A DNA stretch of 37,484 bases, taken from positions 1 through 37,484 of the forward strand of contig JAOUKN010000011.1 in NCBI GenBank assembly GCA_029882515.1, given 5' to 3'. This DNA is from Candidatus Bathyarchaeota archaeon. Lineage in GTDB: Archaea > Thermoproteota > Bathyarchaeia > Bathyarchaeales > Bathyarchaeaceae. A model generated the notes under the pieces. The model made no database searches. It saw only the letters and a program-made list of their open reading frames with translations, and was not told the DNA's origin. Positions within the stretch are counted from its first letter, which is position 1, and each line of letters opens with the position of its first letter. Positions 1 to 7,805 of the stretch are shown in pieces. The position numbers and the translations under genes were made by a program.

Positions 1-387
1 CAGTCCATTGATGAACAAGTCATCGACAGTGTGACTTATCTAAAAAACCGACCCTATGAAGACCTTCAGATAGCATACGTTCAACTATCTGATGACCATA
101 GCACTTTGGAAGATAGCTACATTGACTTACTTACAAATCATAATGCTCTTCTAACAGACCATGGTTCCTTGAACTCTACCTACCATAGCCTTCTCTCGGA
201 TTATTCATCGCTACAAGCCAGTTGCAACGAACTAAGATCAAAGTATGAATTCGGAGGTGAAATGGCTAACTCCCTCAACCTGATGTACGTCTTTATTGAA
301 ATGACAGTAATCTTTCTCACAACAACAATCTACTTCGCACGGGCTCGTATCTACTCTGCACTGCGAAAACCTGAACAACAAACTTAG
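1..387 (+). CDS. Coiled-coil protein with C-terminal membrane segment (5' end cut off)
   Basis: The reading frame is open from the first base of the window, so the GTG at 31 used by the ORF track is probably not the real start and the gene continues upstream. The visible part is a run of short, similar segments of the type 'NHNALLTDHGSLNSTYHSLLSDYSSL', a pattern of about 7-14 residues typical of a long parallel coiled coil. A hydrophobic stretch follows (LNLMYVFIEMTVIFLTTTIYFARAR), then a short basic tail. This fits a stalk-like extracytoplasmic protein anchored by its C-terminus. Similar repeat-stalk anchors end many secreted archaeal proteins; that is family knowledge. I do not recognise a specific function. 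Confidence 0.7.
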   Translation, partial: QSIDEQVIDSVTYLKNRPYEDLQIAYVQLSDDHSTLEDSYIDLLTNHNALLTDHGSLNSTYHSLLSDYSSLQASCNELRSKYEFGGEMANSLNLMYVFIEMTVIFLTTTIYFARARIYSALRKPEQQT

Positions 388-630
388 CGCCTCCTATTTT
401 CTCTTCATCTTGCGTTCAATAGGTATTTTAGCATCTATCGTGTGCGCATGAAATGTACATGCAAATCTGGTAAGAAGGATAGAAAGGCATAATCTTGCAG
501 CTCCACGAACTAGATTCACAGACACATGCAGTCCTGTTCAAAACATTCTCCGTTTTTTCAAGGTGCTATCGTTGCCTATTTAGAAAAACTCTTATTGAAA
601 AGACAAATACAAGTCTGAACAAGACGTAAC

Positions 631-1374
631 ATGAAACACAAAATCCCTGCGCTCACGATCCTTCTCATACTCCTCGTTTCCCCACCACACAATACCGACG
701 CTTCAGAAGCAGAAACGATCATACCTGTGGCAGACAGCTATATCGACGCTTTTTCATTTAATGCCACCTATGGAGAGAGAGACTATCTCGAAGTTTCAGA
801 GTATGCAAGTGGACTCTGCATTGCATTCCTAATGTTTGACATCTCAGACGTTTCACACGTTCTCAACGCTTCTTCTGAAATAAAGTTGCGGCTCTACTGC
901 TTCTTCGTTGATGCCCCACACATCGTTGGGGTGCGTTGGTGTGTAAACAACACATGGAACGAAGAAAACCTAAATGCACAGCGTGCAGGCGGATTTTCCA
1001 GAACAGACGCTGAAGATGCGGCCATGGTTGACTCTGGAGAAGACTGGTACGAATGGAAAGTGACTAATTTCGTGACCCAAGCAACAGAAGAAAACTATGA
1101 AAAAATAACATTGACTTTGGAGGTCGAAGACCCACTCCAAGGAGTTGCCCGCGCACTGTACGCCTCGAAAGACCAAACAACCCAAGAATGGCTCGAGTAC
1201 AGTCCACAACTAGTTTTCACATATCTTGAGCCTGAGGCAAATTCTCCGGACATAACCATCATGGTAGCATTAGGGTTGGCAGTCGCTATAGTAATTGGTC
1301 TTTTAACCTACACCCTCTCGAAAAGGCGCACACGAAAAAGGAGGCACGCGCGCCGTAAAGCCTCTAAGCACTAA
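631..1374 (+). CDS. Secreted, membrane-anchored DNRLRE-type surface protein
   Basis: The N-terminus (MKHKIPALTILLILLVSPPHNTDASEA) is a classic signal peptide: basic start, hydrophobic core, small residues at the likely cleavage site. Residues about 28-200 read like a DNRLRE/CBM96-type beta-sandwich, with 'PVADSYIDAFSFNATYGERDYLEVSEY' and 'FLMFDISDV', the form this family uses to decorate cell-surface and carbohydrate-associated proteins. A transmembrane helix (ITIMVALGLAVAIVIGLLTYTL) and a strongly basic tail (KRRTRKRRHARRKASKH) follow, so the protein should sit on the outside of the membrane with its tail in the cytoplasm. The gene stands alone, converging on the WecB gene 26 nt away. The ligand is unknown and the domain call is by eye. 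Confidence 0.75.
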   Translation: MKHKIPALTILLILLVSPPHNTDASEAETIIPVADSYIDAFSFNATYGERDYLEVSEYASGLCIAFLMFDISDVSHVLNASSEIKLRLYCFFVDAPHIVGVRWCVNNTWNEENLNAQRAGGFSRTDAEDAAMVDSGEDWYEWKVTNFVTQATEENYEKITLTLEVEDPLQGVARALYASKDQTTQEWLEYSPQLVFTYLEPEANSPDITIMVALGLAVAIVIGLLTYTLSKRRTRKRRHARRKASKH

Positions 1375-1400
1375 GACATCGTGACTTTACTACATTCTGT

Positions 1401-2522
1401 CTATTGCAGAGAATTCGCCGATTCAATATTTCCAGCATTTAGTTCTTCCAACACTATGCCAACTATCTTACTACCAGCATTTCCGTCTCCATACGGAGAA
1501 AACTGGGGAAAATCAAACTTGCCCTCTAAAGTTCGTTCTATCGCATCAAGGATACCGTGCTTATCTACACCAACTACTTTGGCGAATCCATTTTCAACTG
1601 CTTCAGGTCGTTCTGTAGAAAGCCGTGTTACCAAGACTGGCTTTCGCAGATTTGGAGCAGTAGCCTCTTCTTGGAGTCCACCTGAATCAGTTATTATCAT
1701 TCTACATCCTTTCATCAATAACAAAAAGTCGAAGTATCCTAGGGGTGGCAGTATCTGCACATTTTCTGCAGATACAAAATTCCTCCACAATTTATGCTGA
1801 CGCAGGCGCTTTCGAGTTCTCGGATGAAGGGGATAAACGATTGGAACAGGTGCCTCAACGAAGGATTCTACAAGGTTTCTGAGGACAACTGGGTCGTCAA
1901 CATTCTCGGTTCTATGGGCTGTTACAAGCGCGAACTCCTTGAATCGTATCTTTTCTAAGATAGTGGACTTCTTTTCTGCAATAGGGAGGTGTTGCATCAC
2001 AGCATCAATCACAGTATTGCCTGTGACGTAAATCTTGCCCCAAACACTTTCTCTTTCAAGGTTTTTTCTCGCCCTATCAGTAGGTGCAAACAGATAAGTA
2101 GATGCATGGTCTACCAGACGTCGGTTGTGCTCCTCAGGCATACGTAAATCAAAACTTCGCAAACCAGCCTCCACATGACCAACTGGAACGTCAAGCTTCA
2201 CTGCGGCAAGGGCTGAAGCCAACACTCCATTAGTATCACCTTCCACTAGAACCAGTCTCGGCTTAACCTTTTCCATGAGTCTCCCTAAAATCATAATTAT
2301 CCTGCTAGTCTGAACACACGGCGAATAAACCTTAATCTTAAACCCATAATCTGGTTCGGGCAATCCAAGTTCTTCAATAAATTGTTGAGACATATTGTAG
2401 TCGTAATGCTGCCCACAATGAACGAACACAAATGGGATTGAATTATTCTGGAATGCTTTAACTATGGGTGCCATCTTGATTATTTCAGGTCTTGTCCCAG
2501 CGATAAGCACAATATCATTCAT
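1401..2522 (-). CDS. wecB: UDP-N-acetylglucosamine 2-epimerase (non-hydrolysing)
   Basis: Converts UDP-GlcNAc to UDP-ManNAc in the cytoplasm, supplying sugar for surface polysaccharide or glycoprotein glycans. The protein starts MNDIVLIAGTRPEIIKMAPIV, the standard GT-B N-terminus of this family. It carries HCGQHYD, EGDTNGVLA, GHVEAGLRSFDLRMPEEHNRRLVDH and the C-terminal DSGGLQEEA...STERPEAV block that binds UDP. The length (373 aa) is normal. The ORF track extends it to 2855, but the ATG at 2522 is preceded by a strong ribosome-binding site (AGGTGGA), and the residues upstream are low-complexity with no family match, so I take 2522. No other glycan gene is adjacent; the secreted surface protein beside it is the only thematic neighbour. 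Confidence 0.93.
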   Translation of the reverse strand: MNDIVLIAGTRPEIIKMAPIVKAFQNNSIPFVFVHCGQHYDYNMSQQFIEELGLPEPDYGFKIKVYSPCVQTSRIIMILGRLMEKVKPRLVLVEGDTNGVLASALAAVKLDVPVGHVEAGLRSFDLRMPEEHNRRLVDHASTYLFAPTDRARKNLERESVWGKIYVTGNTVIDAVMQHLPIAEKKSTILEKIRFKEFALVTAHRTENVDDPVVLRNLVESFVEAPVPIVYPLHPRTRKRLRQHKLWRNFVSAENVQILPPLGYFDFLLLMKGCRMIITDSGGLQEEATAPNLRKPVLVTRLSTERPEAVENGFAKVVGVDKHGILDAIERTLEGKFDFPQFSPYGDGNAGSKIVGIVLEELNAGNIESANSLQ

Positions 2523-2688
2523 TGAACTCCACCTGGTTTTGTGTTTTCTATGTATGTTCGACAATTTGTAATTAAATTTGTTACAATCGGATTGTGAACA
2601 TGAACCGCATCGGCTCTTATTTGGCAGTGGGGTGCACGTGCTTTGCGTGCCAAGCCTAAACTCTTTTATGCGCAGAGAGCGAGTTTTG

Positions 2689-2880
2689 ATGGTGAAAAAA
2701 ATGGCAGAAACTGTAAAGGGACTTGGTGAAAGCATCGCGCTACTAGTTGAGAAACTTGCAGGAAAAGGATCTAACCTCGAACTTAGCTTCAACGATCTAA
2801 CACTTGAAGTTGCTGGGCTGAAAACGAAGGTAAATGGGTCAGTAGTATTAAACATTCTCTACGTGTCAAAAGAGAAGTAA
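2689..2880 (+). CDS. Small hypothetical protein (63 aa)
   Basis: I do not recognise this protein. It is divergent from wecB. The ORF track starts it at 2578, but a TATA-like CTCTTTTATG at 2661-2670 sits about 25 nt before the ATG at 2689, which points to a leaderless message beginning MVKKMAETVKGLGESIALLVEKL. That N-terminus predicts an amphipathic helix and the remainder (LELSFNDLTLEVAGLKTKVNGSVVLNILYV) predicts beta strands, so a small alpha/beta fold is likely. Codon use looks coding and no signal peptide is visible. A start at 2701 (MAETVK) is the alternative. Confidence 0.6.
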   Translation: MVKKMAETVKGLGESIALLVEKLAGKGSNLELSFNDLTLEVAGLKTKVNGSVVLNILYVSKEK

Positions 2881-2908
2881 CCCTTCTACCCATCTCTTCG
2901 GTGAGCCC

Positions 2909-3262
2909 TTGGAAATTCCAGTCTTGCTACTACATTTTCTTAAATCAGGGGAGATCAATCTTCTCACAAAAGGAATAAAACGTCTCAAGTTAAAGGCCAA
3001 AAACAAAAATATAGACATTAATCTGCTGGATAGTGAAATACTGAAAGATCTAATAAAATTTGGTTCAAGGAAGATTTCTCTGGGAAAACTGAGAAGCCTT
3101 AGGCATATTGCCGACAACCTGAAGAAAGAAGGGGTGACAGTAGCGATATATTATGAAAGCTCCATAATACTAAGATTGGGCTCTGAAGCAAATCCCAGTT
3201 TTCTCGGAGATGCCATAGAAATCAGAAACCTAAGCAAATTACTACGCCTATTTTTAATGTAG
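2909..3262 (+). CDS. Hypothetical protein (117 aa)
   Basis: No family recognised. The start is a TTG preceded by GGTGA at 2900-2904, a reasonable archaeal ribosome-binding site. The protein is rich in Lys, Leu and Ile. Its first part is helical and basic (LLTKGIKRLKLKAKNKNIDINLLDSEILKDLI). The C-terminal half has a strand/turn pattern (GVTVAIYYESSIILRLGSEANPSF) that looks like a small alpha/beta domain. There is no signal peptide or clear membrane segment. It follows the 63-aa gene by 28 nt and could be co-transcribed with it. It converges on the gene at 3275 with only 12 nt between stops. Confidence 0.65.
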   Translation: MEIPVLLLHFLKSGEINLLTKGIKRLKLKAKNKNIDINLLDSEILKDLIKFGSRKISLGKLRSLRHIADNLKKEGVTVAIYYESSIILRLGSEANPSFLGDAIEIRNLSKLLRLFLM

Positions 3263-3274
3263 CATACATGCAAA

Positions 3275-3751
3275 TCACTTAAGACTATTCAGCACACACA
3301 ACAGGCTTTGTTTGTGTTTGAACATGCCTTTACACGCATTCATATACTCATTGAACAGAAGATCATTACCTTCTGGAAGATACTCAAAGGTATGTCCAAC
3401 TTTTTCGTATAGCCGCTTCATTATTTGAATCTCAAGAAGTTTAGCCCCATCTCCAAAGATCTTCTCAATAGCGTTGGCAAACTCCTCAATCTTGTTCGGA
3501 ATATCCATCTGCTTAATCCTAAAATTCTTTTCCAGATGATAATAAATCGCTTGCTTCGAGGAATCTCCTAGCGAAGATAGCCCTTCATCTATTGCTTCTA
3601 GCACAAACTCTTTGAACTCAGGATTACCTGGTAGCGGCTCTTTCAAGGCAGATACTTTCGCGCAGCTGTCACCTTGCTGCTTAGGTTTACCAGATATTGA
3701 AGGCACACATACTCGGTACATGTACCCATTGATTATGGTTTCACGTTTCAT
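3275..3751 (-). CDS. Hypothetical helical protein with a repeated archaeal small-domain signature (158 aa)
   Basis: The ATG start has a good ribosome-binding site (GAGGTTGAAT). After about 45 variable residues comes a compact helical domain, 'FVLEAIDEGLSSLGDSSKQAIYYHLEKNFRIKQMDIPNKIEEFANAIEKIFGDGAKLLEIQIMKRLYEKVG'. The 'SSKQAIYYHLEKNF ... IPNKIEEFANAIEKIFGDGAKLLE' pattern resembles a small domain I associate with archaeal regulatory proteins, but I cannot name the family. The C-terminus (KHKQSLLCVLNSLK) is extra. No membrane segment is present. The 218-nt region upstream carries direct repeats listed separately, so this gene may be under specific control. Confidence 0.7.
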   Translation of the reverse strand: MKRETIINGYMYRVCVPSISGKPKQQGDSCAKVSALKEPLPGNPEFKEFVLEAIDEGLSSLGDSSKQAIYYHLEKNFRIKQMDIPNKIEEFANAIEKIFGDGAKLLEIQIMKRLYEKVGHTFEYLPEGNDLLFNEYMNACKGMFKHKQSLLCVLNSLK

Positions 3752-3850
3752 CCATTCAACCTCTTATCGTGTATTTTTGTCGAACTGTTTGGGTGTTGTA
3801 CTCGCATACATATGGTATCGTGAGACTTAATATATTACTTATTTCATCTC

Positions 3851-3930
3851 CGATATATTTCAAAATTCGATATATGGTCGCACATGCACCTATTCGCCTT
3901 CTAGGGATTACAAAGATCGCACATGTGTAC
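3851..3930. repeat. Two pairs of short direct repeats upstream of the 158-aa gene
   Basis: The gap between the 158-aa gene and the HDAC-like gene contains CGATATAT twice (3851-3858 and 3868-3875) and TCGCACATG twice (3878-3886 and 3917-3925). The second TCGCACATG continues into the 13-nt purine/pyrimidine-alternating CGCACATGTGTAC (3918-3930). Paired repeats at 17 and 39 nt spacing suggest a regulator-binding region, but no regulator is known and this is inference from pattern alone. Confidence 0.4.
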
Positions 3931-3969
3931 TAATCGCGAGCACGATTTCGAATGCAGGATTGGAGCAAA

Positions 3970-5064
3970 TCACAGGTTATGCAGTGGAAAAACGGTTTTC
4001 TTCACCTGCGTAATGGTTTCTCGAACTTCTTCCAAGACTTCTGGATTCTGAAACTGCACGTTTTTGTCGAAGAGTTCGCGATACATCTTTTCATTTTTTG
4101 GCGTGACTCCAGCCACAGTGATAAACATTAAAGCCCAACATCTGGAAACGTTGCTAGGTTCATACCCTCCACCGCCAAATATTAGATATCGTCCGTCTGA
4201 AACCTTGTGCGCCAGCTGATGGAGAGTAGAACTGACCTCCACGTACGATTTGGTCGTCAAAGATAAACCTACCAACGGATCCTGATAGTGAGTATCCACA
4301 CCGAACTGGTTCAGCAGAATCTCCGGATCATATTTTTCAATTAGAGGGGGCACTATCTCGTTGAACGCCTCAAGGTATGCTTCATCGAAGGTCCCACGTG
4401 GTAAAGGCACGTTCACCGAATACCCTTTTCCTTCACCTTCACCTATCTCGTCTACACTTCCAGTTCCGGGATAGAATCTACCCAAAAAACCGCCCCCATA
4501 TCGGTGGAGCGAAATTGTCAGAACAGGCTCCTTGTAGAATATCCATTGAGTTCCATCTCCGTGGTGTCCATCTACGTCGACAATTGCAATCCTCTTTACA
4601 CCATGCCTTTGCTGAAGATGTCTCGCCGCTATGGCAACATCGTTAAACACACAAAACCCGGCGGCACTATTCCTTGTCGCATGGTGTAAACCGCCACCAA
4701 CATTAAATGCATGGTTAACATCACCACGCATGATGAGATCCGCTCCCAGGATTGAGCCACCAACCTTGGCACACGACGACACGTAAACCCCTTTTCGGGC
4801 GGGAGTATCACCGTAATCAAGGTAACCCGTTCCTTCGCCGCATTTTTTCTCCACACTTCTGATATATTCCTCTGAGTGAACCAACTTCAGATCCTCTTCG
4901 TTGGCGCGATCCGGCTTGTAGTGCTTCACGTTTTCGTTGAAAATTCCTAGTTTTTGGAGCAACTGAAATGTGTCTTTGTACCTTTGTGGTCTAAGCGGAT
5001 GGCTGGGTCCAAAATTGTAACCGAGATAATCATCATGATATATGAAGGCGGTCTTCGCAGTCAT
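3970..5064 (-). CDS. Class I histone-deacetylase-like amidohydrolase (AcuC/HDAC family)
   Basis: A zinc-dependent deacetylase-fold enzyme. Visible motifs are SHPLRPQRY, GGLHHATRNSAAGFCVFNDVA, the metal motif DVDGHHGDG, the second metal Asp in FGVDTHYQDPL, and the catalytic Tyr in FGGGGYEPSN. All residues expected for the charge-relay and Zn site are present, so the enzyme should be active. Substrates in archaea could be acetylated proteins or small acetylated amines. The ORF track begins at 5133, but family members start right before 'TAFIYHDDYLGYNFGPSHP', so I choose the ATG at 5064, with 5070 close behind; AGTGAT upstream is a weak ribosome-binding site. An 18-nt alternating CG/CA tract lies just upstream. 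The gene is divergent from the propeller gene at 5362. Confidence 0.9.
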   Translation of the reverse strand: MTAKTAFIYHDDYLGYNFGPSHPLRPQRYKDTFQLLQKLGIFNENVKHYKPDRANEEDLKLVHSEEYIRSVEKKCGEGTGYLDYGDTPARKGVYVSSCAKVGGSILGADLIMRGDVNHAFNVGGGLHHATRNSAAGFCVFNDVAIAARHLQQRHGVKRIAIVDVDGHHGDGTQWIFYKEPVLTISLHRYGGGFLGRFYPGTGSVDEIGEGEGKGYSVNVPLPRGTFDEAYLEAFNEIVPPLIEKYDPEILLNQFGVDTHYQDPLVGLSLTTKSYVEVSSTLHQLAHKVSDGRYLIFGGGGYEPSNVSRCWALMFITVAGVTPKNEKMYRELFDKNVQFQNPEVLEEVRETITQVKKTVFPLHNL

Positions 5065-5124
5065 CTCCATCACTCTCTTGTACTCTTTCAGAGTACTCAT
5101 ACATAAGACTACTTTTCTTCCATC

Positions 5125-5142
5125 CATGCACACGCGCGCGCA
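5125..5142. other. 18-nt perfect purine/pyrimidine alternation (Z-DNA-prone)
   Basis: CATGCACACGCGCGCGCA alternates pyrimidine-purine without a break for 18 nt and contains CGCGCGCG. It lies in the divergent promoter region of the HDAC-like gene and the propeller gene. A second tract, TGCATACGCG, is at 5205-5214. See the finding on alternating tracts. Confidence 0.6.
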
Positions 5143-5361
5143 GAGAAAGAGTCCAATTTACAAGTTAAATCTGAGTGAATACACAGAAGACTGTTAGAGA
5201 CAGTTGCATACGCGAATAAGAATTTTATCGTCTTCTTCACACAATAGTTTCTCTGCAGTCTCTTTATGTCTCCATGGTCTCTGTATTTTCTTCTCACTTG
5301 AAATCATGATGCCTCAAACTTTAAATGCCGGAATTGTTGTTGTTAAACATGGAGAGTTAGA

Positions 5362-6594
5362 ATGAATAGGCAAGTTTCTGCATTAATGTTTATAGTATCG
5401 ATGTTTATAGTAATGTTATTGTTAATTCTCGCTGCTAAGACTTACTCATCTAGTTCTGGGATGCCAGCCACGGAATGGAGTAAGACGTATGGAGGAGCAG
5501 GCGACGATAGTGCGCTGTCTGTGGTTTGGACAAGTGACAGAGGATATGTGATAGCAGGACATACTGAGTCTTATGGTGCTGGTGGCTCAGACTTCTGGCT
5601 GGTTAAAACAGATTCGTCTGGAAGTTTGGAATGGAACAAAACGTATGGAGGACCAAGCGACGACTTCGCTAGATCCGTTGTTCAAGCTGATGATGGAGGA
5701 TACGCAATAACAGGCTTCACTAAGTCGTATGGTGCTGGTGATGATTTTGATTTTTGGCTGGTTAAAACCGATTCTTCGGGCAACAGACTGTGGAGCAAAA
5801 CATACGGAGAAGGCAGTCAAGCCTTTTCTCTGATTCAAACCAATGACGGAGGATACGCAATAACAGGTGACCATTTCGTGTTAGTCAAGACAGACACGTA
5901 TGGAAACAAGGAATGGAGTCAAACATACGGAGCAGCAGGGTCTGCATATAGTTGGTGTTTGATTGAGACAAGTGATGGAGGATATGCGATAACAGGAGGT
6001 TGCCAGCTTGTTGACGAGGAATGGAATGATTTTTGGCTGGTTAAAACAGACTCGTTAGGAAATATGGAGTGGAACAGGACGTACGGAAGATCAGGTGATG
6101 ATTTTGCGTATTCTCTGGTTCAGACAAATGATGGAGGATACGCAATCGCAGGCAGAACAGGCTATAACTATGATTCTCCTGACTATGATTTCTGGCTGGT
6201 TAAGACGGATGCAAATGGACATGTGGAGTGGAACAAAACATATGGAAGAACGGACAATGACCGTGCTTATTCTGTTTTGCAGACCTCTGATGGAGGCTAC
6301 GCGTTGGTTGGACGCTCACATTTTTGGGGATTTGAGCATGGAAACAGCTCCGACGTCTGGTTTATTAAGGTTGATCGGTCTGGAGATGCCCAGTGGAACA
6401 AGACCTTTGGTGGAGCCGACTGGGATTGGGCATGGTCCTTTGTGCAAATCTCTGATGGAAGCTACACAATAGCAGGGCACACTAAGTCTTACGGTGCTGG
6501 TGGCGATGACTTCTGGTTGTTTAGGGTTGCTGCACTCACACACGAATTCGATGTTGTCATAGAAGACATTCATTACGGAGCGCGCGTGCGTTGA
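5362..6594 (+). CDS. Secreted seven-repeat predicted beta-propeller protein
   Basis: A signal peptide or anchor (MFIVSMFIVMLLLILAAKTYSSSS) precedes seven imperfect repeats of about 50 residues, each built on W-(N/S)-K-T-Y-G-G ... DGGYAI(A/T)G ... DFWLVKTDSSG. Seven such units suggest a closed seven-bladed beta-propeller outside the cell. This repeat is common in archaeal secreted proteins of unknown ligand (family knowledge). Repeat 3 is shortened and lacks the GAG loop. The protein stops shortly after repeat 7, at 'HEFDVVIEDIHYGARVR', where relatives as I remember them continue into a further beta domain, so it may be C-terminally truncated. A TATA-like TTTAAATG at 5320-5327 and GGAGAG before the ATG support the start. 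Confidence 0.85.
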   Translation: MNRQVSALMFIVSMFIVMLLLILAAKTYSSSSGMPATEWSKTYGGAGDDSALSVVWTSDRGYVIAGHTESYGAGGSDFWLVKTDSSGSLEWNKTYGGPSDDFARSVVQADDGGYAITGFTKSYGAGDDFDFWLVKTDSSGNRLWSKTYGEGSQAFSLIQTNDGGYAITGDHFVLVKTDTYGNKEWSQTYGAAGSAYSWCLIETSDGGYAITGGCQLVDEEWNDFWLVKTDSLGNMEWNRTYGRSGDDFAYSLVQTNDGGYAIAGRTGYNYDSPDYDFWLVKTDANGHVEWNKTYGRTDNDRAYSVLQTSDGGYALVGRSHFWGFEHGNSSDVWFIKVDRSGDAQWNKTFGGADWDWAWSFVQISDGSYTIAGHTKSYGAGGDDFWLFRVAALTHEFDVVIEDIHYGARVR

Positions 6595-6656
6595 AGCGCC
6601 TTATGGAACCAGAATCGGTATTAATGTCTCACCTGTCGCGAAAGCTTCTAAGCGCT

Positions 6657-6854
6657 TTAGCTGATTCTCCCCTCTCTTGGTTTGAGGTTAACTAGTGTAC
6701 CTATTTCCAAGCTTGTCAAAAGCTCCGCGTAAGCCTTCAATGTCGCACTCTTTTCCTCCACATTCGGCATAGCATCTATCTCTTTACGCATACGCACCAA
6801 GTCCCTTTTGATATTGCGTACAACTTCAAGGTCCTTCAAATCCACCAACCCCAA
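6657..6854 (-). CDS. Small helical hypothetical protein (about 65 aa)
   Basis: No family recognised. The sequence MGLVDLKDLEVVRNIKRDLVRMRKEIDAMPNVEEKSATLKAYAELLTSLEIGTLVNLKPREGRIS has well-ordered charged and hydrophobic spacing that predicts two amphipathic helices, as in a small oligomeric or adaptor protein. The start is TTG, either at 6854 or five codons later, where GGTGG precedes it closely. It converges on the propeller gene. Small, but the protein-like pattern makes a chance ORF less likely. Confidence 0.5.
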   Translation of the reverse strand: MGLVDLKDLEVVRNIKRDLVRMRKEIDAMPNVEEKSATLKAYAELLTSLEIGTLVNLKPREGRIS

Positions 6855-7053
6855 TTCGCTAAACTAGTTCACGTGGAAGCTATCATCTGCTTTGTTAACA
6901 TGCAGAAATATTGCACCATGTATGAGGGCACACAAAAGAACATGAAAAGCGACGCCACGTTTTAACCATATGTGTAATAAAAGCAAGACTCTTTGCCACT
7001 TTTGAAGCGAAATGATGTAAAACACCCTAGACACGTGTACAAAGAACAGAATA

Positions 7054-7062
7054 CATATAAAC
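7054..7062 (+). promoter_or_regulatory. TATA box for the methyltransferase gene
   Basis: CATATAAAC is centred about 27 nt before the ATG at 7085. This is the spacing expected for a leaderless archaeal transcript, and no ribosome-binding site precedes that ATG. Confidence 0.55.
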
Positions 7063-7072
7063 TCTGTTAAAG

Positions 7073-7087
7073 ACGCGTGTACGCATG
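7073..7087. other. 15-nt alternating purine/pyrimidine tract at a start codon
   Basis: ACGCGTGTACGCATG alternates perfectly and ends inside the start codon of the methyltransferase. ACACGTGTAC at 7031-7040 is a second alternating, palindromic element 33 nt upstream. Confidence 0.5.
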
Positions 7088-7708
7088 ACACCACTTTACA
7101 CCTTCCTAAAATATTGCGAAAATAGCAAACTGGAAAAGGAGATACTCGATTGCGGCGCTGGCGGGAAAAAGCCACCTCTTTACATTTTCCATCTGTTCGG
7201 TTACAAGACGCACGGTGTCGACATCTCTGAAGAACAACTGAGAAAAGCCCATGAGTTCTGTAAAGAAAAACGGATCGACTTAGACATACGAAAGGGGGAT
7301 ATGCGAAATCTGCCGTTTGAAGATTGTTCTATCAGTTTTGTCTATTCCTATGACACTATATTTCATATGCCGAAGAAAGAGATATCTATTGCAATGGAGG
7401 AAATGAAGCGAGTGTTGAAGAAGGAAGGCTTGCTGTTTGTGAACTTCGTTTCCACTGAGCACAGTGGATTTGGAAAAGGTGAGATAATTGAAGCAGGAGA
7501 ATTTCTACAGAATGGGCGTCATGAAAAAGTCCATATCAGTTACTATGAAGATGATGCGCCAGATCAATATTTCAATGGTCTAGCGATGCTATGCAAGGAA
7601 AAGAGAATTATGGAATTTACGCGCGAAGGTGCACGCGCGCTGGGGTTCAACGTGGACAGAAAAAAACATGTATATGCATCGCTAGATTATGTTGCCAGAA
7701 AGAAATAA
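7085..7708 (+). CDS. Class I SAM-dependent methyltransferase
   Basis: A Rossmann-type methyltransferase of about 207 aa. The SAM-binding motif I is ILDCGAGGKK (residues about 19-28), the acidic residue of motif II is in THGVDIS, and motif III/IV are RKGDMRNLPFEDCSISFVYSYD. The helix-strand block MKRVLKKEGLLFVNFV is typical of the UbiE/Methyltransf_11 group. The C-terminal substrate region (YYEDDAPDQYF...GFNVDRKKHVYASLDYV) does not point to a specific substrate. The start follows a TATA box by about 27 nt, suggesting a leaderless message. It is probably a single-gene unit; the downstream ABC ATPase has its own promoter-like sequence. Confidence 0.88.
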   Translation: MTPLYTFLKYCENSKLEKEILDCGAGGKKPPLYIFHLFGYKTHGVDISEEQLRKAHEFCKEKRIDLDIRKGDMRNLPFEDCSISFVYSYDTIFHMPKKEISIAMEEMKRVLKKEGLLFVNFVSTEHSGFGKGEIIEAGEFLQNGRHEKVHISYYEDDAPDQYFNGLAMLCKEKRIMEFTREGARALGFNVDRKKHVYASLDYVARKK

Positions 7709-7805
7709 TCTACTGTCCGATGAAGACAAACCACTAGGTAAAATTCGGCTGTAGAAATAGGCTTGATGCGCGTGCTTTCTGAGTTAAGCCTAAATAAACA
7801 ATGTT

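Noticed and set aside
2523-2855. N-terminal extension of WecB in the ORF track
   Set aside because: Low-complexity residues with no family match; AGGTGGA directly precedes the ATG at 2522.
5109-5297. 62-aa minus-strand ORF upstream of the HDAC-like gene
   Set aside because: Crosses the alternating CGCG tract and has no protein-like pattern.
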